64,000 bases of DNA from NCBI RefSeq assembly GCF_000331535.1, contig NZ_AMZN01000008.1, positions 46,017-110,016 on the forward strand, read 5' to 3'. Numbering within the stretch: position 1 is the stretch's first letter; every line of letters begins with the position of its first letter. A model generated the notes under the pieces. That model had not been told where the DNA came from. It searched no databases and saw nothing but the letters and a program-made list of their open reading frames with translations. This DNA comes from Fulvivirga imtechensis AK7. Its GTDB lineage: Bacteria; Bacteroidota; Bacteroidia; Cytophagales; Cyclobacteriaceae. Shown piece after piece: positions 45,851-57,024 of the stretch. A program made the position numbers and the translations under genes.

Positions 45851-48800
45851 ATGAAGAAACACTTAACGATATTCCTTCTCCTTATAACGAGTTTGTATAG
45901 CTATTCCTTTACAGATCCTGCAACCGGAGATAAGGGAAATAAAAAATCCACCTCTGAAAAGGAAGAGCAAACAATAGTAGGTGCAATATCAACTTCTGCA
46001 TCAGCATATACACCCCCTCAAACGAGGAGATTTGCTGATTTGGGCAATTTTTTTGATACGGAAAATTTTCCCGACCCACTTTATGCTGAGGATTTTGAGG
46101 CTCCGCTGAGTGATACGCTGGAGTACCATTTACAACGGGCTCTTGAACTGGACGAGTTTATAATTGCCAATAATAAGTATGCTGAGATTCTGGATGAAAA
46201 GACCCTGATCGATATGCCTGTCGGTCTTAAAAAAGAGGTCGGTGGGCTGCGGTATAGTATATCGCTAGACAGTATAGTAATGACTCCACGCGGAGCTTAC
46301 CTGATCGCTTATATGGTATTCGAGGAGCCTTCCAGTGGTAAGAAACTGGCGTTTCGCGGGACCAATATTAAATTAACAAAAGCAGGTGGACTAACAGGAA
46401 ATGCCCGTTTGGAACTTATCGGAGATCAGCCTATCAATTTATTCGGAGATAACTCTGTTCTGACCCTTCGGGGAGACGGATCAACGTACGTAGAGTTTGA
46501 TTGCAATGGATTTAAGATGATGGGCATCGGTGCGGATGTGCTCTTTTCAAGAGACATGTTCGTGCCTGAGAATGCTGATGGGTCGCAGGGTAGCGGTCGC
46601 GTGAAGGCCAGTTTTAATACCACACTTACCAACTGGAACGATCTTATCGCAGAAGTTGAAATGCCTGCTTTCCAGGTAAAAGGATTGGAGGGAGTCGGAT
46701 TTAAAGTGAGCAATGCTGTATTCGACTTTTCAGACTATCGCAATGCTCCGGCAGTAAAATTTCCGGATGACTACCAGTCAACATTGATGCTCCCTGAATC
46801 CCCTGAACTCTGGAGAGGCTTTTATCTAAGGGAACTTACTATTTCCCTTCCAAAACAGTTTAAGTCGAAAGGCAGCACTGAAAGAAAAAAGTTCAGTGCT
46901 TATGATGTACTGATAGATAATATGGGCTTTACCGGCAGCCTGGTGGCTACAAATCTGATCCAGAAGCAGGATGGGGATATGAATGGGTGGACATATTCTT
47001 TGGATAAGATTTCCATAGAGCTACAGGCCAATAAATTAAAAGCCGGAAGTTTCAGTGGCGATATTGTGATCCCGGTAAGCAAGGAGGATCGCTCCTTTCA
47101 ATATTCTGCTATTATCAATCCTGACAATGAATTTATTTTCAATATCGAATCTGCTGACAGTATCGAATTTGCCATGTTCAAAACGAGCAGAGTGGAAATA
47201 TATCCATCTTCTTATCTGGAGGTAAAGGTAAAAGATGGTGAATTTTTGCCGAAGGCCAATTTGCATGGTACCATGAACATCACGGCAGAGCTGGGCAAGG
47301 CAAAAAAGGGTGTAGAACTCGCTGATATAAGTTTTGAAAATCTACAGATCCAATCGGTAAAACCATATATAAAGGTCGGTAATTTCTCTTTCGGTTCCGA
47401 GGCAGGCCAGCAGGCGATGGCCAATTTTCCGGTAAGCATCAATAACATCGGGATGAAGAATATCTCCGATACAGAGGTGGGCCTGGATTTTGACTTGCTG
47501 CTAAATCTTACCGGCTCAGATGGAGGCTCTTTTGCGGCTGATGCCGGTTTGACCATTGTAGGCGAGATGCCTGCCGGATCCAGCACTCAGAAATGGGTAT
47601 ATAAAGATATTGATGTCAGAAAAATAGCCATTGACATCGATGGGGGAGCCTTTAAATTTAAAGGTAGTCTTACTTTCTATAAAAATGATGCTGTTTACGG
47701 AGAAGGCTTTAATGGGCAGGTGGACGCGGAGTTTAAACCTGGAATAAAGGTAAAAGCCACAGCAATTTTCGGTAATGTTGACGGTTACCGGTATTGGTAT
47801 GCGGATGCGATGGCCTCGTTTTCATCAGGTATACCCATATTCACAGGTGTAGGTGTTTATGGCTTTGGTGGAGGAGCCTATTACCGCATGGCTATGGACA
47901 CCCAGGGAGCGGGAAGTGAATTGGGAAAGACGGTCTCCGGTGTTGTGTATATACCCAAAGAAAATGCAGGGCTTGGTCTTAAAGCCACCATAGAAATTGG
48001 TTCACATCCCAAACCGGAAGCTTTCAATGGAGATGTGACTTTTGAAGTAGCCTTTTTTAAAGGTGGGGGTATCAGGTATATATCCTTTAAAGGTAATGGC
48101 TATTTAGCGACCCCTCCAGCGACCGGGGCATTAGCAAAGCTGCAGGAGAAAACACAAAAAATGGCCGCTGCTGTAGCCAAGCTTGAAAAGGCAACTGGTG
48201 GTGGAGCGCTCCTGGCTTCAAATTCTGAGAATGATCAGACTACAACTCAAATTTACGGACAAATTGGTGATGCTGCGGGAAAGAAAGGGCAGATATCCGC
48301 ACATGTATTTATTAGCTATGACTTCGAAAACCGTGTGCTTCATGGAAATTTTGAAGCCTATATGAACGTAGCGGCAGGCATTATCAAAGGCGTTGGTGAT
48401 GGTGGTCGTGCCGGTTGGGCAGTGCTTCATTTTGCTCCCGATGAATGGTATGTATATGTTGGTACTCCTGATGACAGAATTGGACTTAGTATAGGAGTCG
48501 GTCCAATTCGGGCTCAGGCTACAAGCTATTTCATGGTAGGAACAAGTATTCCTGGCAGTCCGCCACCTCCAGCGGAAGTTTCTGATATTCTTGGAGGGGT
48601 AGACCTTGATTATATGCGTGACCTGAATGCATTAGGAAATGGAGCCGGATTTGCATTTGGAGCGGCGTTTGGCATCGATACAGGCGACCTCACATTCCTG
48701 ATGTTCTACGCTAGATTTGCCGCAGGAGCCGGGTTTGATATCATGTTAAAAGATTATGGTAATGCTAGCTGCAAAGGTGCAAGTGGCCCCATTGGCATAA

Positions 48801-50536
48801 ATGGATGGTATGCGAATGGTCAGGCCTACGCTTTTTTTGAAGGAAGAATAGGCATACGGGTGAAAGTTTTCGGAAGGCGAAAGAGCGTTGATATTCTAAG
48901 CATAGGAGCAGCCGCGGTATTACAGGCGAAGCTGCCCAACCCATTCTGGATGAGGGGAATGGTTGGAGGTAGATTTAGTGTTTTGGGAGGTTTGGTGAAG
49001 GGTAATTGTAAGTTTGAAGTTACCCTGGGCAAAGAATGTGAGTTAGTAGGTACGGGAAGTGTAGTCGAAGGAATAAGAGTGATAGCCGAGGTGACACCGA
49101 ACGATGGAGAGAAAGATGTTAATGTGTTTAATACCCCTCAGGCCGCATTTAATATGCCTGTTGATGAGGTTTTTGAAATGGTTGATCTTGATGACAAAAA
49201 GAAGTCATTTAGAATCAAACTGGATGAGTTTAAGCTGGTTTCAGGTGGTTATGAGTTACCAGGAGAAATCCAATGGAATGATCACCATGATGTGGCAGCT
49301 TTTAATTCTTTCGATGTATTTCCGTCAGAAAAGCAAATTAAGGTGATCGTGCAAGTCAGCTTTGAAGAACGTGTTTCTGGAGCCTGGGCGCCAGTAGTGG
49401 TAGATGGAAAGAAATATACAGAAAGAATGGAGGCAGTATTCACCTCTGGTGTGGCCCCAGATCATATTCCTATGGAAAACGTAGCGTATAGTTATCCGGT
49501 CGTAAACCAATTGAACTTTTACAAAGACGAGTACAACAAAGGATATATTAAACTAAAAAAGGGACAGCCTTATCTATTCCAGATAGAAGATGAATGGACA
49601 CAAAAAGGACGGTTTACTGCAACTTCAGGAACAAAGTCATTTTTTAATTTTACATATTCCAGTGGAAACAAGGAAGTAAACTTTAGTATTCCTGGAAATC
49701 TTAAAAACGACCAGATCTATGCTTTTGAACTGGTGAACTTGCCAGCCAAAGCTGCCGGGGCTATAGACAGGAACATAAGCGATGTGGCTAACAATCTTGA
49801 AACGGGAGATGAAGATATTGACATGGAGGTGACAACAAAGGAGGCTGAGGGAACTATTGAGGAGTTGCAGGAGAAGGCGGTGTTTAGTGCCTACATGAAA
49901 ACAAGCATGTACTCTACCTTTGCCGCAAAGGTAAACGCTCAAAGTGTTTATGGTACCTATAAGGGGCTGTTAATACCTTACGGTATTCACTATCTAAAAT
50001 CCTATATCACTACAAGTGAATATTTTGATAGACCGGAGGTACTTGGAACAGACTTTACGGATGGGGAGCCATTGATCTCTTTGGAAGCAGATCTGGCAGC
50101 TAATACTTACTACAAAGATTACATCCACCCCTTGATCTATGACGGATATCCGATTAACGGAGATATTAAAATTACCTACCGGAATGTCAGTGAACTTGGG
50201 TTGGTGCCAGTGAAGGCCACCTATATCAAACAAGAGCAGAACGACCGGGAGCTAACAACAACGGATATTAGCCTGGGATCATTAGGGGATTATTCAAACA
50301 ACCTGAGCTTCAGGTATAACTTGCCGTATTATATGGCGTACGATTTCTTCGAGATACAAAATAAGGTGGTTCAGAGATATATTAATGACCAAACTTTTTC
50401 CCCAAGAATTGAAAAGATCATATGGGGACAATTTCCGAGCATACCATCTGGCACATACGACATTTATATGAAGTACAGGTTGCCCGGAAAATCTGATTAT
50501 AAGTCAACTAAAAAATTTGTATTAACCTACTACTAG
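45851..50536 (+). CDS. Very large secreted beta-rich protein (1561 aa), unknown function
   Basis: Signal peptide to about residue 20. Residues 75-620 are repeated beta strands (GAYLIAYMVFEEPSSGKKLA, LRGDGSTYVEFDCNGFKM, YSLDKISIELQANKLKAGSF). Residues 640-1080 are glycine-rich and amphipathic and look able to form a barrel or membrane-bound sheet (YWYADAMASFSSGIPIFTGV, GAYYRMAMDTQGAGSE, GSPPPPAE turn). About 1080-1180 resembles a bacterial Ig-like (SbsA type) domain (VTPNDGEKDVNVFNTPQAAF). The end has no T9SS domain. I recognise no named family for the bulk. It lies 15 bases after the small Fn3 gene and 3 before the next, so it is part of the same unit. Confidence 0.7.
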   Translation: MKKHLTIFLLLITSLYSYSFTDPATGDKGNKKSTSEKEEQTIVGAISTSASAYTPPQTRRFADLGNFFDTENFPDPLYAEDFEAPLSDTLEYHLQRALELDEFIIANNKYAEILDEKTLIDMPVGLKKEVGGLRYSISLDSIVMTPRGAYLIAYMVFEEPSSGKKLAFRGTNIKLTKAGGLTGNARLELIGDQPINLFGDNSVLTLRGDGSTYVEFDCNGFKMMGIGADVLFSRDMFVPENADGSQGSGRVKASFNTTLTNWNDLIAEVEMPAFQVKGLEGVGFKVSNAVFDFSDYRNAPAVKFPDDYQSTLMLPESPELWRGFYLRELTISLPKQFKSKGSTERKKFSAYDVLIDNMGFTGSLVATNLIQKQDGDMNGWTYSLDKISIELQANKLKAGSFSGDIVIPVSKEDRSFQYSAIINPDNEFIFNIESADSIEFAMFKTSRVEIYPSSYLEVKVKDGEFLPKANLHGTMNITAELGKAKKGVELADISFENLQIQSVKPYIKVGNFSFGSEAGQQAMANFPVSINNIGMKNISDTEVGLDFDLLLNLTGSDGGSFAADAGLTIVGEMPAGSSTQKWVYKDIDVRKIAIDIDGGAFKFKGSLTFYKNDAVYGEGFNGQVDAEFKPGIKVKATAIFGNVDGYRYWYADAMASFSSGIPIFTGVGVYGFGGGAYYRMAMDTQGAGSELGKTVSGVVYIPKENAGLGLKATIEIGSHPKPEAFNGDVTFEVAFFKGGGIRYISFKGNGYLATPPATGALAKLQEKTQKMAAAVAKLEKATGGGALLASNSENDQTTTQIYGQIGDAAGKKGQISAHVFISYDFENRVLHGNFEAYMNVAAGIIKGVGDGGRAGWAVLHFAPDEWYVYVGTPDDRIGLSIGVGPIRAQATSYFMVGTSIPGSPPPPAEVSDILGGVDLDYMRDLNALGNGAGFAFGAAFGIDTGDLTFLMFYARFAAGAGFDIMLKDYGNASCKGASGPIGINGWYANGQAYAFFEGRIGIRVKVFGRRKSVDILSIGAAAVLQAKLPNPFWMRGMVGGRFSVLGGLVKGNCKFEVTLGKECELVGTGSVVEGIRVIAEVTPNDGEKDVNVFNTPQAAFNMPVDEVFEMVDLDDKKKSFRIKLDEFKLVSGGYELPGEIQWNDHHDVAAFNSFDVFPSEKQIKVIVQVSFEERVSGAWAPVVVDGKKYTERMEAVFTSGVAPDHIPMENVAYSYPVVNQLNFYKDEYNKGYIKLKKGQPYLFQIEDEWTQKGRFTATSGTKSFFNFTYSSGNKEVNFSIPGNLKNDQIYAFELVNLPAKAAGAIDRNISDVANNLETGDEDIDMEVTTKEAEGTIEELQEKAVFSAYMKTSMYSTFAAKVNAQSVYGTYKGLLIPYGIHYLKSYITTSEYFDRPEVLGTDFTDGEPLISLEADLAANTYYKDYIHPLIYDGYPINGDIKITYRNVSELGLVPVKATYIKQEQNDRELTTTDISLGSLGDYSNNLSFRYNLPYYMAYDFFEIQNKVVQRYINDQTFSPRIEKIIWGQFPSIPSGTYDIYMKYRLPGKSDYKSTKKFVLTYY

Positions 50537-50538
50537 CT

Positions 50539-52614
50539 GTGAAGAGGATTTTAGGATTAATAATATGGATAAGCACTATTGCTATTACTCAGGCACAGCA
50601 GAATAGTGAAGTGAAGGTGTTGGCAAGAGCACAGGAAGACGTAATACTCTTGCGATGGGCTCCTACAGATGCTATTTCGTGGGAGTATGGTAATAAATAT
50701 GGATACACCATTGAACGTTATACCGTGATAAAGGACAGTGTCTTACTTAAACCTGCGGTGAAAATTCTACTTACCCCGGGAGGTATTAAACCAGAACCAC
50801 CGGAAGTATGGGAGCCACGCATAGATCAGAATGACTATGCTGCTATTGCCGCTCAGGCTATCTATGGTGAAACCTTTGAGCTTACCGAAGATTATGCAAA
50901 AGATATAGTCCAGGTGATTAACAAGACAAAAGAATTGGAGCAGCGCTTTTCTTTTGCATTGTTTGCTGCAGATCAGTCTTTTAAAGTTGCTGAAATGTCT
51001 GGACTCGCTTTTGTAGACAAAAACGCCAGGGAGAATGAGAAATATATGTATAAAGTCATTTCTAATGTACCAGACTCAGTACAACAAATAACTCCCGGAA
51101 CATTTTTTATCGGATTAATGGATCACGCACCCCTGCCTCAACCGATCGATCTGGAAGCAACTTTTGGAGACAGGATAGTAATGTTGAAATGGAATCGTGA
51201 GTTTTTTGAGCGGGTATACAATAGTTTCGTCATTGAGCGGTCTGATGATGGAGGTGGTACCTTCCGGCAAATCTCAAATCAGCCGTTAATAAATGCCTAC
51301 ACTGGAGATACTCCTGATGCCAGGTATTATTATAAAATGGATTCAATCCCCGAAAACCATATAAAGTATGTTTACCGGGTGAGAGGTATCAGTGCGTTCG
51401 GAGAGATCGGTCCTCCTTCGGAGACCATAGAAGGCGAAGGTTTTGAGCTTGTGAATGCTCAGGTGGGGATAACCGGACACGACATTGACGGAGCAAACAA
51501 CGTGAGGATCAACTGGGGTTTTCGAGCAGAAAAAGAGACTGATATAAGAGGTTTTGAGGTACAGCGTTCTGGTAAACAATCAGGACCGTTTAATAATATT
51601 AACGAGGAGGAAATTCTACAACCAGGCACACGCTCTTATATCGATCAGCGCCCTCTGTCCACGGCTTATTATCGCATTGGTTTTGTGACTAAGTATAATG
51701 AACGGCGATATTCTCACCCATATCTGGTGCAGTTGGAAGATAGTATTCCACCGGCTATTCCGAAAGGAATATCAGCAGTGATCGATACATCCGGGATTAT
51801 TAGCTTTACATGGATAGCCAACCAGGAGGAAGATCTACTCGGGTACCGGGTCTATCGTTCTAATTTTAAAAACTCGGAGTTCTCGCAGTTGACATCGTCA
51901 CCGATTCGTATTAACAGTTTTCAAGATACTATTTCACTAAAGAACCTAACTGATAAGATCTACTACAGGATATCTGCCGTTGATAGCCGGTACAATGTAT
52001 CAGAGATGTCTGACATTATTGAAGTGATTAAGCCAGATTTGATACCACCGGTACCACCGGTTTTTGAAAAGGTAGAAGCAAGTAGCGAGGGTATTACCAT
52101 AAAATGGACTGGAAGCAGTAGTACGGATGTCAGTAAGTTGATTTTGTATAGACGACAAGCGAGGACAGATAATTGGGCAATAATCGCAGACTTAGCAGCA
52201 ACAGACACTTTCTATGTCGATCGGAACCTCACCTCCGGGACGCGTTATGGGTATTTGCTTGTTGCCGTAGATGAGGCAGGTAATGAGTCTGATCCTTCCA
52301 AACCAGTAACATTAGCAGCTTTAGATCAGGTGCAGACGGGAAGATTTGTGAAGATAAATTCAAGAGTCAGCAGAGAAGAGAAGCTTGTCCGGGTTAGCTG
52401 GCAGTTCGAATCCGTTCAGGAGCCTTCTGCATATTTGATTTACCGTTCGGCCGAGGATGAACCCATAGCGCTTTATAGAAGGATTAACGGTAGTAGTAGG
52501 GAATTCATTGACAGAGAGTTGACGAATCATACTCAATATAAATATAGAATAAAGGCGGTTTTTAGTGATGGCAGAGAGAGTGGGTTTAGTGAAGAGGCTA
52601 TGGTGAGGTATTAG
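50539..52614 (+). CDS. Secreted multi-Fn3 protein (691 aa), GTG start
   Basis: The GTG at 50539 gives the signal peptide KRILGLIIWISTIAITQAQ; stop of the previous gene is two bases earlier. The N-terminal part (SEVKVLARAQEDVILLRWAP, DYAAIAAQAIYGETFELTED) is homologous in plan to the start of the 586-residue protein, with an added insertion. About five Fn3 domains follow (from residue 205; YVYRVRGISAFGE, YYRISAVDSRYN, YGYLLVAVDEAGNES, YKYRIKAVFSDG). No T9SS signal. Likely a paralogue with a parallel role in the same apparatus. Confidence 0.8.
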   Translation: MKRILGLIIWISTIAITQAQQNSEVKVLARAQEDVILLRWAPTDAISWEYGNKYGYTIERYTVIKDSVLLKPAVKILLTPGGIKPEPPEVWEPRIDQNDYAAIAAQAIYGETFELTEDYAKDIVQVINKTKELEQRFSFALFAADQSFKVAEMSGLAFVDKNARENEKYMYKVISNVPDSVQQITPGTFFIGLMDHAPLPQPIDLEATFGDRIVMLKWNREFFERVYNSFVIERSDDGGGTFRQISNQPLINAYTGDTPDARYYYKMDSIPENHIKYVYRVRGISAFGEIGPPSETIEGEGFELVNAQVGITGHDIDGANNVRINWGFRAEKETDIRGFEVQRSGKQSGPFNNINEEEILQPGTRSYIDQRPLSTAYYRIGFVTKYNERRYSHPYLVQLEDSIPPAIPKGISAVIDTSGIISFTWIANQEEDLLGYRVYRSNFKNSEFSQLTSSPIRINSFQDTISLKNLTDKIYYRISAVDSRYNVSEMSDIIEVIKPDLIPPVPPVFEKVEASSEGITIKWTGSSSTDVSKLILYRRQARTDNWAIIADLAATDTFYVDRNLTSGTRYGYLLVAVDEAGNESDPSKPVTLAALDQVQTGRFVKINSRVSREEKLVRVSWQFESVQEPSAYLIYRSAEDEPIALYRRINGSSREFIDRELTNHTQYKYRIKAVFSDGRESGFSEEAMVRY

Positions 52615-52618
52615 TGAA

Positions 52619-55600
52619 ATGAACGATAACAAGTTGAAGTATATAATTACCATTGTACTAATTTTTTTGGCCCTAGAGTCGTATTCGCAGTTATATCAGA
52701 TAAATGTGGCTACCTGCTATGGGTGTGCGTCCGGAGCAAATCATTCTGAAACCTACAAGATAAGCATAAAAAACAGCACTAACACCCTTGATCTAGTTCC
52801 AAACTCTAATCCCTATAATACAACTCAAGAGATAACATGGAAACCCACTCAAATTGTTATTGAGTATAAATTTATGCAACTGTTTCCTACTCCAAGTATA
52901 CTTTGTCAATTCAATGAAACTCTATCCGTAGTTAGTGACTGTTATTCGTATATCACAACGGTTAATTGTGGGTTTGGAGACTTGGAGATTAGTATTCAGC
53001 CAATAAATTTAACTTATCTATCTGGAACATCTCTGGCCACCAGTTACTGTGAAGACGAATCAATTACCTTAGTGGCGTCTTCGGGATATACCAACTACAA
53101 ATGGCAATACCGGGAAGAGGGAGGTAGTTGGACAAATTTTACCCCTCCAGGCACAACTACAACAACCTTCGGCATTTCAAATATTTTTGGAGCCAATTAT
53201 TCAAGCCATTTAAATAAAAATATCTACTTCCGATACTCTGTAGGAAATTGCGACCCAGAATCCGTAAATGCAGTCATAGGGCCCTATGTTTTTCGGCCGT
53301 TGGCTCCTAAGATAACTTCAGCTACTGCTACCGATATTCAATGCTTTGGCGACACGGATGCTATAATTACAATTAATAGTGTAAGTCGTGCACCTATAGC
53401 TGGTGAGACTTTTGAATATCAGTTATATAAACCAACCAATCACGATGAAGTGCTGTATAGTACTACCAGCACAACTATAAATGGTACTTTAGTGCCTGAA
53501 GGGATCACCAAAGGAAGCTATGATATTTTACTTGACCCTGGCATTGCCGGTTGCGGCACTCTGGAGTATTACACAATTGTCATTGATGGACCCGCTGATG
53601 CCATTACCACTGCCAATGCCGGAGATGACCAAACCACCTGTAGTAGTAGTGTTACGCTTACAGCAAATGCAGTCGACAGCGATGAAACGGGCTCATGGAG
53701 TACAGTTTCAGGTACAGGAACAATCTCTAGCTCTTCGAGTAGTACTACTACTGTCACTGAATTGGGAGTAGGTACCAACATCTTCCGCTGGACCATTGCT
53801 CAAGATTTTGGTTGTACAAGTACAGATGACGTAAAAATTACCAGATTGAATATTACGACAGCCAATGCAGGTGGTGATCAAAATGTTTGTAGTCCAACAG
53901 CTACGTTGAATGGCAATGCCCCCGGAACAGGAGAAAACGGCACATGGACAGTTATAAGTGGTTCGGGAGTTTTTAGTAATGCTAACTTGAGGAATACGCT
54001 TGTGACAGGATTGAGTGAAGGTGCCAACACTTTTCGTTGGATCATAAGAGATAATGGCAACACTTGTTCAAAGACAGACGATGTGACCATTACCTATATC
54101 AATGTAACTGCCGCGGCAGCCGGACTTGATCAAAAAGTGTGTAACACCGGTACAACCCTTGCCGCTAACGCTGTAAAAGCAGGTGAAACAGGCGAATGGA
54201 GTGTTGTAAATGGTGCGGGAACCTTTAGCGATAAAAACAGCCGCACCAGTTCGGTCTCAGGCTTGTCCATCGGAGTCAATACCTTCCGCTGGACTATTTC
54301 AGATAACACTGGTAGCTGTACATCTATCATGGATGATGTGGTCATTACAGTCAGCGATCTTTCAGTTTCGGAAGTGGCCTTAAAGAGAAAGGATCCCACC
54401 TGCTCATACAATAGTGATGGTGAGATTGTAGTAACTGGTACAGGCGGTGTAGGATTAGCCGGGAGTGATTATGAGTTTAATTTATCGAACGGTGATCAGC
54501 TTTTTGGTAATGATGGCGAAGAAATAATATTTCTGGGACTTTCTGCTGGTTTTTATACGGTCACCATAACCGATAGTGAATGTACAAGGGCATATAGTTC
54601 TCCTATTGAATTAAAGGCTCCGACTGCAATCGCTGTAGCATTTACAGAAATAGCTTCTATCACTTGTAAAAGCACTACAGACGGAGCCATAGATATGACA
54701 CCATCCGGGGGCACTTCGCCATATACCTATTTATGGTCCAATGGAGCTACTACCGAAGATCTGGCAAATATAGGAGCCGGCACCTACTCCGTAGAGATCA
54801 CCGATGCCAACGGCTGTACATTCAATGATAGCTACACCCTAACTGAACCATTTGAACTGCAAGCGACATCTTTCATTTCTGATTTTAATGGAAAAGGTGT
54901 AAGCTGCAACGGAGCTATAGATGGCTCTATAGATATCGATGTTACAGGAGGTACTGCGCCTTACACATATAACTGGTCTAACGGAGAGATTACAGAAGAC
55001 CTTTCAGGTATCGGTACAGGTATTTATTCCGTGGAGATCACAGATGCTAACAATTGTATCACAACCATCAATAGTATTGAAATTACAGAACCTGAAGTGC
55101 TCTCATTAACGATAGATGATCAACTTAATGTGGATTGCAACGGCAATTCCACCGGTAGTATCACCTTGCTTTCAACAGGAGGTACCGAGGCACATGAATA
55201 CAGCATCGATGGTGCCTCCACCTGGCAAACCACCAACACCTTCACCAATTTACCGGCAGGAGACTACACCGTAGACCTACGAGACGCCAACGGCTGCTCC
55301 ACTTCAACCACAGCTACAATTGCAGAACCAACAGTACTGACAAGCAGCGTCTTTAATGTTATAAAATCCACCTGTGGCGAGGATAACGGCTCAGCGGAAG
55401 CCTCAGCATTGGGGGGAACAGTAGACTATAGCTATACCTGGCGGAACAGCCTCAATGAAGTGGTAAGCACATCATCAACGCTTACGAATGTCGGAGGTGG
55501 GATTTATATTGTAACGATCACCGATGCCAATGGCTGTAGTACTACCGGCCAGGCGAACATCAGCAGTGCGGACGGAGCACAGGTCACCTTTATGGATATT

Positions 55601-57019
55601 GTCAGCACCTCATGTTTTAATAGTAGCGATGGACAGGCTAGTATGAACATCACAGGTTCAGCTCCCTTTGATGTGGAATGGCAGAATGGAGAGACAGGCG
55701 AGGAGGCTACAGCCCTAAGCCCCGGAGATAATGTGGTGACCGTTACCGATGTGAACGGCTGTGTAGTAGTGGAAGTAGTGAACATTCCCTCTCCAACAGC
55801 TATCGACTATACCGTTACATCATCCATTCCCAGTTGTCATGATAGCTCCGATGGTAGCATAGAAGTGCAAGCCAGCGGAGGCTCTGGAGGATATAGCTAT
55901 AGCTGGAATACCGGTAATACTGGCACCTCATTAGATAACATTACCAGCGGTACCTACAGCCTTACGATTACAGATGTGAATGGCTGTACATTGGATACGG
56001 AAATAGTTTTGGATGGAGTGGACCCGGTGTCACTACACATCGACAATACCACGCTGCCTACGTGTGTTGGAGGTGTGGATGGCAGCATCACAGTAAGTGC
56101 TGCAGGAGGTAATGGCGGCTACAGCTATAGCTGGGATACAGGGGAAACGGGAGCAGTGATAGACCAGATTTCAGCCGGTAGCTACGAAGTAACAGTTACC
56201 GATAGCAAAGGCTGCGTGGTAACACAAACAATAGATCTACCCGATCCTGCGCCTTTTACAATTGATATAGGCGATGAAGTAGAGATATGTACAGGCTCGT
56301 CATACGTCATTGCCTCTAATGTAGACAATGCAGTTTATTCCTGGACTTCAGATAACGGTTTTACAAGCGAAGATCAGAAAGTGACCTTATCAGAGCAAGG
56401 CATCTACAGCCTGCATGTAACCAATACAGATGGTTGTGAAGCAGAAGACAGCTTCACCCTTATTGTATCGGATGACCTGCTGAATGCGGACTTCCTGATG
56501 GCAACGGAAGCTTATGTGGGCGATACAGTGGTGATCATTGACATCAGTTGGCCTATCCCTGACGCCTTGACATGGCAGTTTCCGGCAGAAGCTACAATAC
56601 TAATGGAGAACCAGGATTATGCAGAGGTTGTATTTGATATCCCTGGGACTTATGGCATAGATATGGAAGTGGCATTGGCTGATTGTCAGGACTTCTACTC
56701 CCAGTCGATCACTATCCTGGAAGGCAAACCGGATACAGGAGGTCGCCTCAGTGAAGGGGAGGAGCTGATCAGAAAGTTCATAGCCTATCCGAATCCTAGT
56801 GATGGAGAATTTTATGTACACGTTGAATTGGCATTTAAGGCATCTATTGAGGTGTCGCTTGTTGGCCTGAATGTTAACAAGGTTTTATATCAGTTAGAAG
56901 CCAGCGATGCTGAAGAGTACAATCTTAGCATCGATAAACCTGAATTATCCCAAGGAGTTTATTTTATCCGACTAAAAGTTGGCGGGAAATCGAGAGTAAT
57001 CAGAAAAGTAATCAAATAG
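52619..57019 (+). CDS. Giant SprB-repeat adhesin with T9SS type A sorting domain (1466 aa)
   Basis: Signal peptide ending LALESYSQ. N-terminal domain with several Cys (CYGCASGANHSE), then three tandem Ig-like repeats of about 84 residues (330-580; AGDDQTTCSS, AGGDQNVCSP, AGLDQKVCNT, each ending NTFRWTI-like). From about 580 come many SprB-type repeats (CKSTTDGAIDMTPSGGTSPY...GTYSVEITDANGC). The C-terminal sorting domain runs from about 1386 (AYPNPSDGEFYVHVEL) to LKVGGKSRVIRKVIK, the type A T9SS signal, so it is exported across the outer membrane. SprB in Flavobacterium is a motile adhesin for gliding; a similar display is inferred. Its 3' third is nearly identical to the next gene. Confidence 0.88.
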   Translation: MNDNKLKYIITIVLIFLALESYSQLYQINVATCYGCASGANHSETYKISIKNSTNTLDLVPNSNPYNTTQEITWKPTQIVIEYKFMQLFPTPSILCQFNETLSVVSDCYSYITTVNCGFGDLEISIQPINLTYLSGTSLATSYCEDESITLVASSGYTNYKWQYREEGGSWTNFTPPGTTTTTFGISNIFGANYSSHLNKNIYFRYSVGNCDPESVNAVIGPYVFRPLAPKITSATATDIQCFGDTDAIITINSVSRAPIAGETFEYQLYKPTNHDEVLYSTTSTTINGTLVPEGITKGSYDILLDPGIAGCGTLEYYTIVIDGPADAITTANAGDDQTTCSSSVTLTANAVDSDETGSWSTVSGTGTISSSSSSTTTVTELGVGTNIFRWTIAQDFGCTSTDDVKITRLNITTANAGGDQNVCSPTATLNGNAPGTGENGTWTVISGSGVFSNANLRNTLVTGLSEGANTFRWIIRDNGNTCSKTDDVTITYINVTAAAAGLDQKVCNTGTTLAANAVKAGETGEWSVVNGAGTFSDKNSRTSSVSGLSIGVNTFRWTISDNTGSCTSIMDDVVITVSDLSVSEVALKRKDPTCSYNSDGEIVVTGTGGVGLAGSDYEFNLSNGDQLFGNDGEEIIFLGLSAGFYTVTITDSECTRAYSSPIELKAPTAIAVAFTEIASITCKSTTDGAIDMTPSGGTSPYTYLWSNGATTEDLANIGAGTYSVEITDANGCTFNDSYTLTEPFELQATSFISDFNGKGVSCNGAIDGSIDIDVTGGTAPYTYNWSNGEITEDLSGIGTGIYSVEITDANNCITTINSIEITEPEVLSLTIDDQLNVDCNGNSTGSITLLSTGGTEAHEYSIDGASTWQTTNTFTNLPAGDYTVDLRDANGCSTSTTATIAEPTVLTSSVFNVIKSTCGEDNGSAEASALGGTVDYSYTWRNSLNEVVSTSSTLTNVGGGIYIVTITDANGCSTTGQANISSADGAQVTFMDIVSTSCFNSSDGQASMNITGSAPFDVEWQNGETGEEATALSPGDNVVTVTDVNGCVVVEVVNIPSPTAIDYTVTSSIPSCHDSSDGSIEVQASGGSGGYSYSWNTGNTGTSLDNITSGTYSLTITDVNGCTLDTEIVLDGVDPVSLHIDNTTLPTCVGGVDGSITVSAAGGNGGYSYSWDTGETGAVIDQISAGSYEVTVTDSKGCVVTQTIDLPDPAPFTIDIGDEVEICTGSSYVIASNVDNAVYSWTSDNGFTSEDQKVTLSEQGIYSLHVTNTDGCEAEDSFTLIVSDDLLNADFLMATEAYVGDTVVIIDISWPIPDALTWQFPAEATILMENQDYAEVVFDIPGTYGIDMEVALADCQDFYSQSITILEGKPDTGGRLSEGEELIRKFIAYPNPSDGEFYVHVELAFKASIEVSLVGLNVNKVLYQLEASDAEEYNLSIDKPELSQGVYFIRLKVGGKSRVIRKVIK
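55214..56808 (+). repeat. Large direct repeat, copy 1 (about 1.6 kb)
   Basis: Coding sequence for the last SprB repeats and the linker up to YPNP. Matches 59812-61410 with offset about 4598-4601. Stretches such as 55449-55586 look identical by eye, while the flanks have scattered synonymous changes; a three-base insertion separates the copies near 55828/60426. Confidence 0.85.
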
Positions 57020-57024
57020 GCATC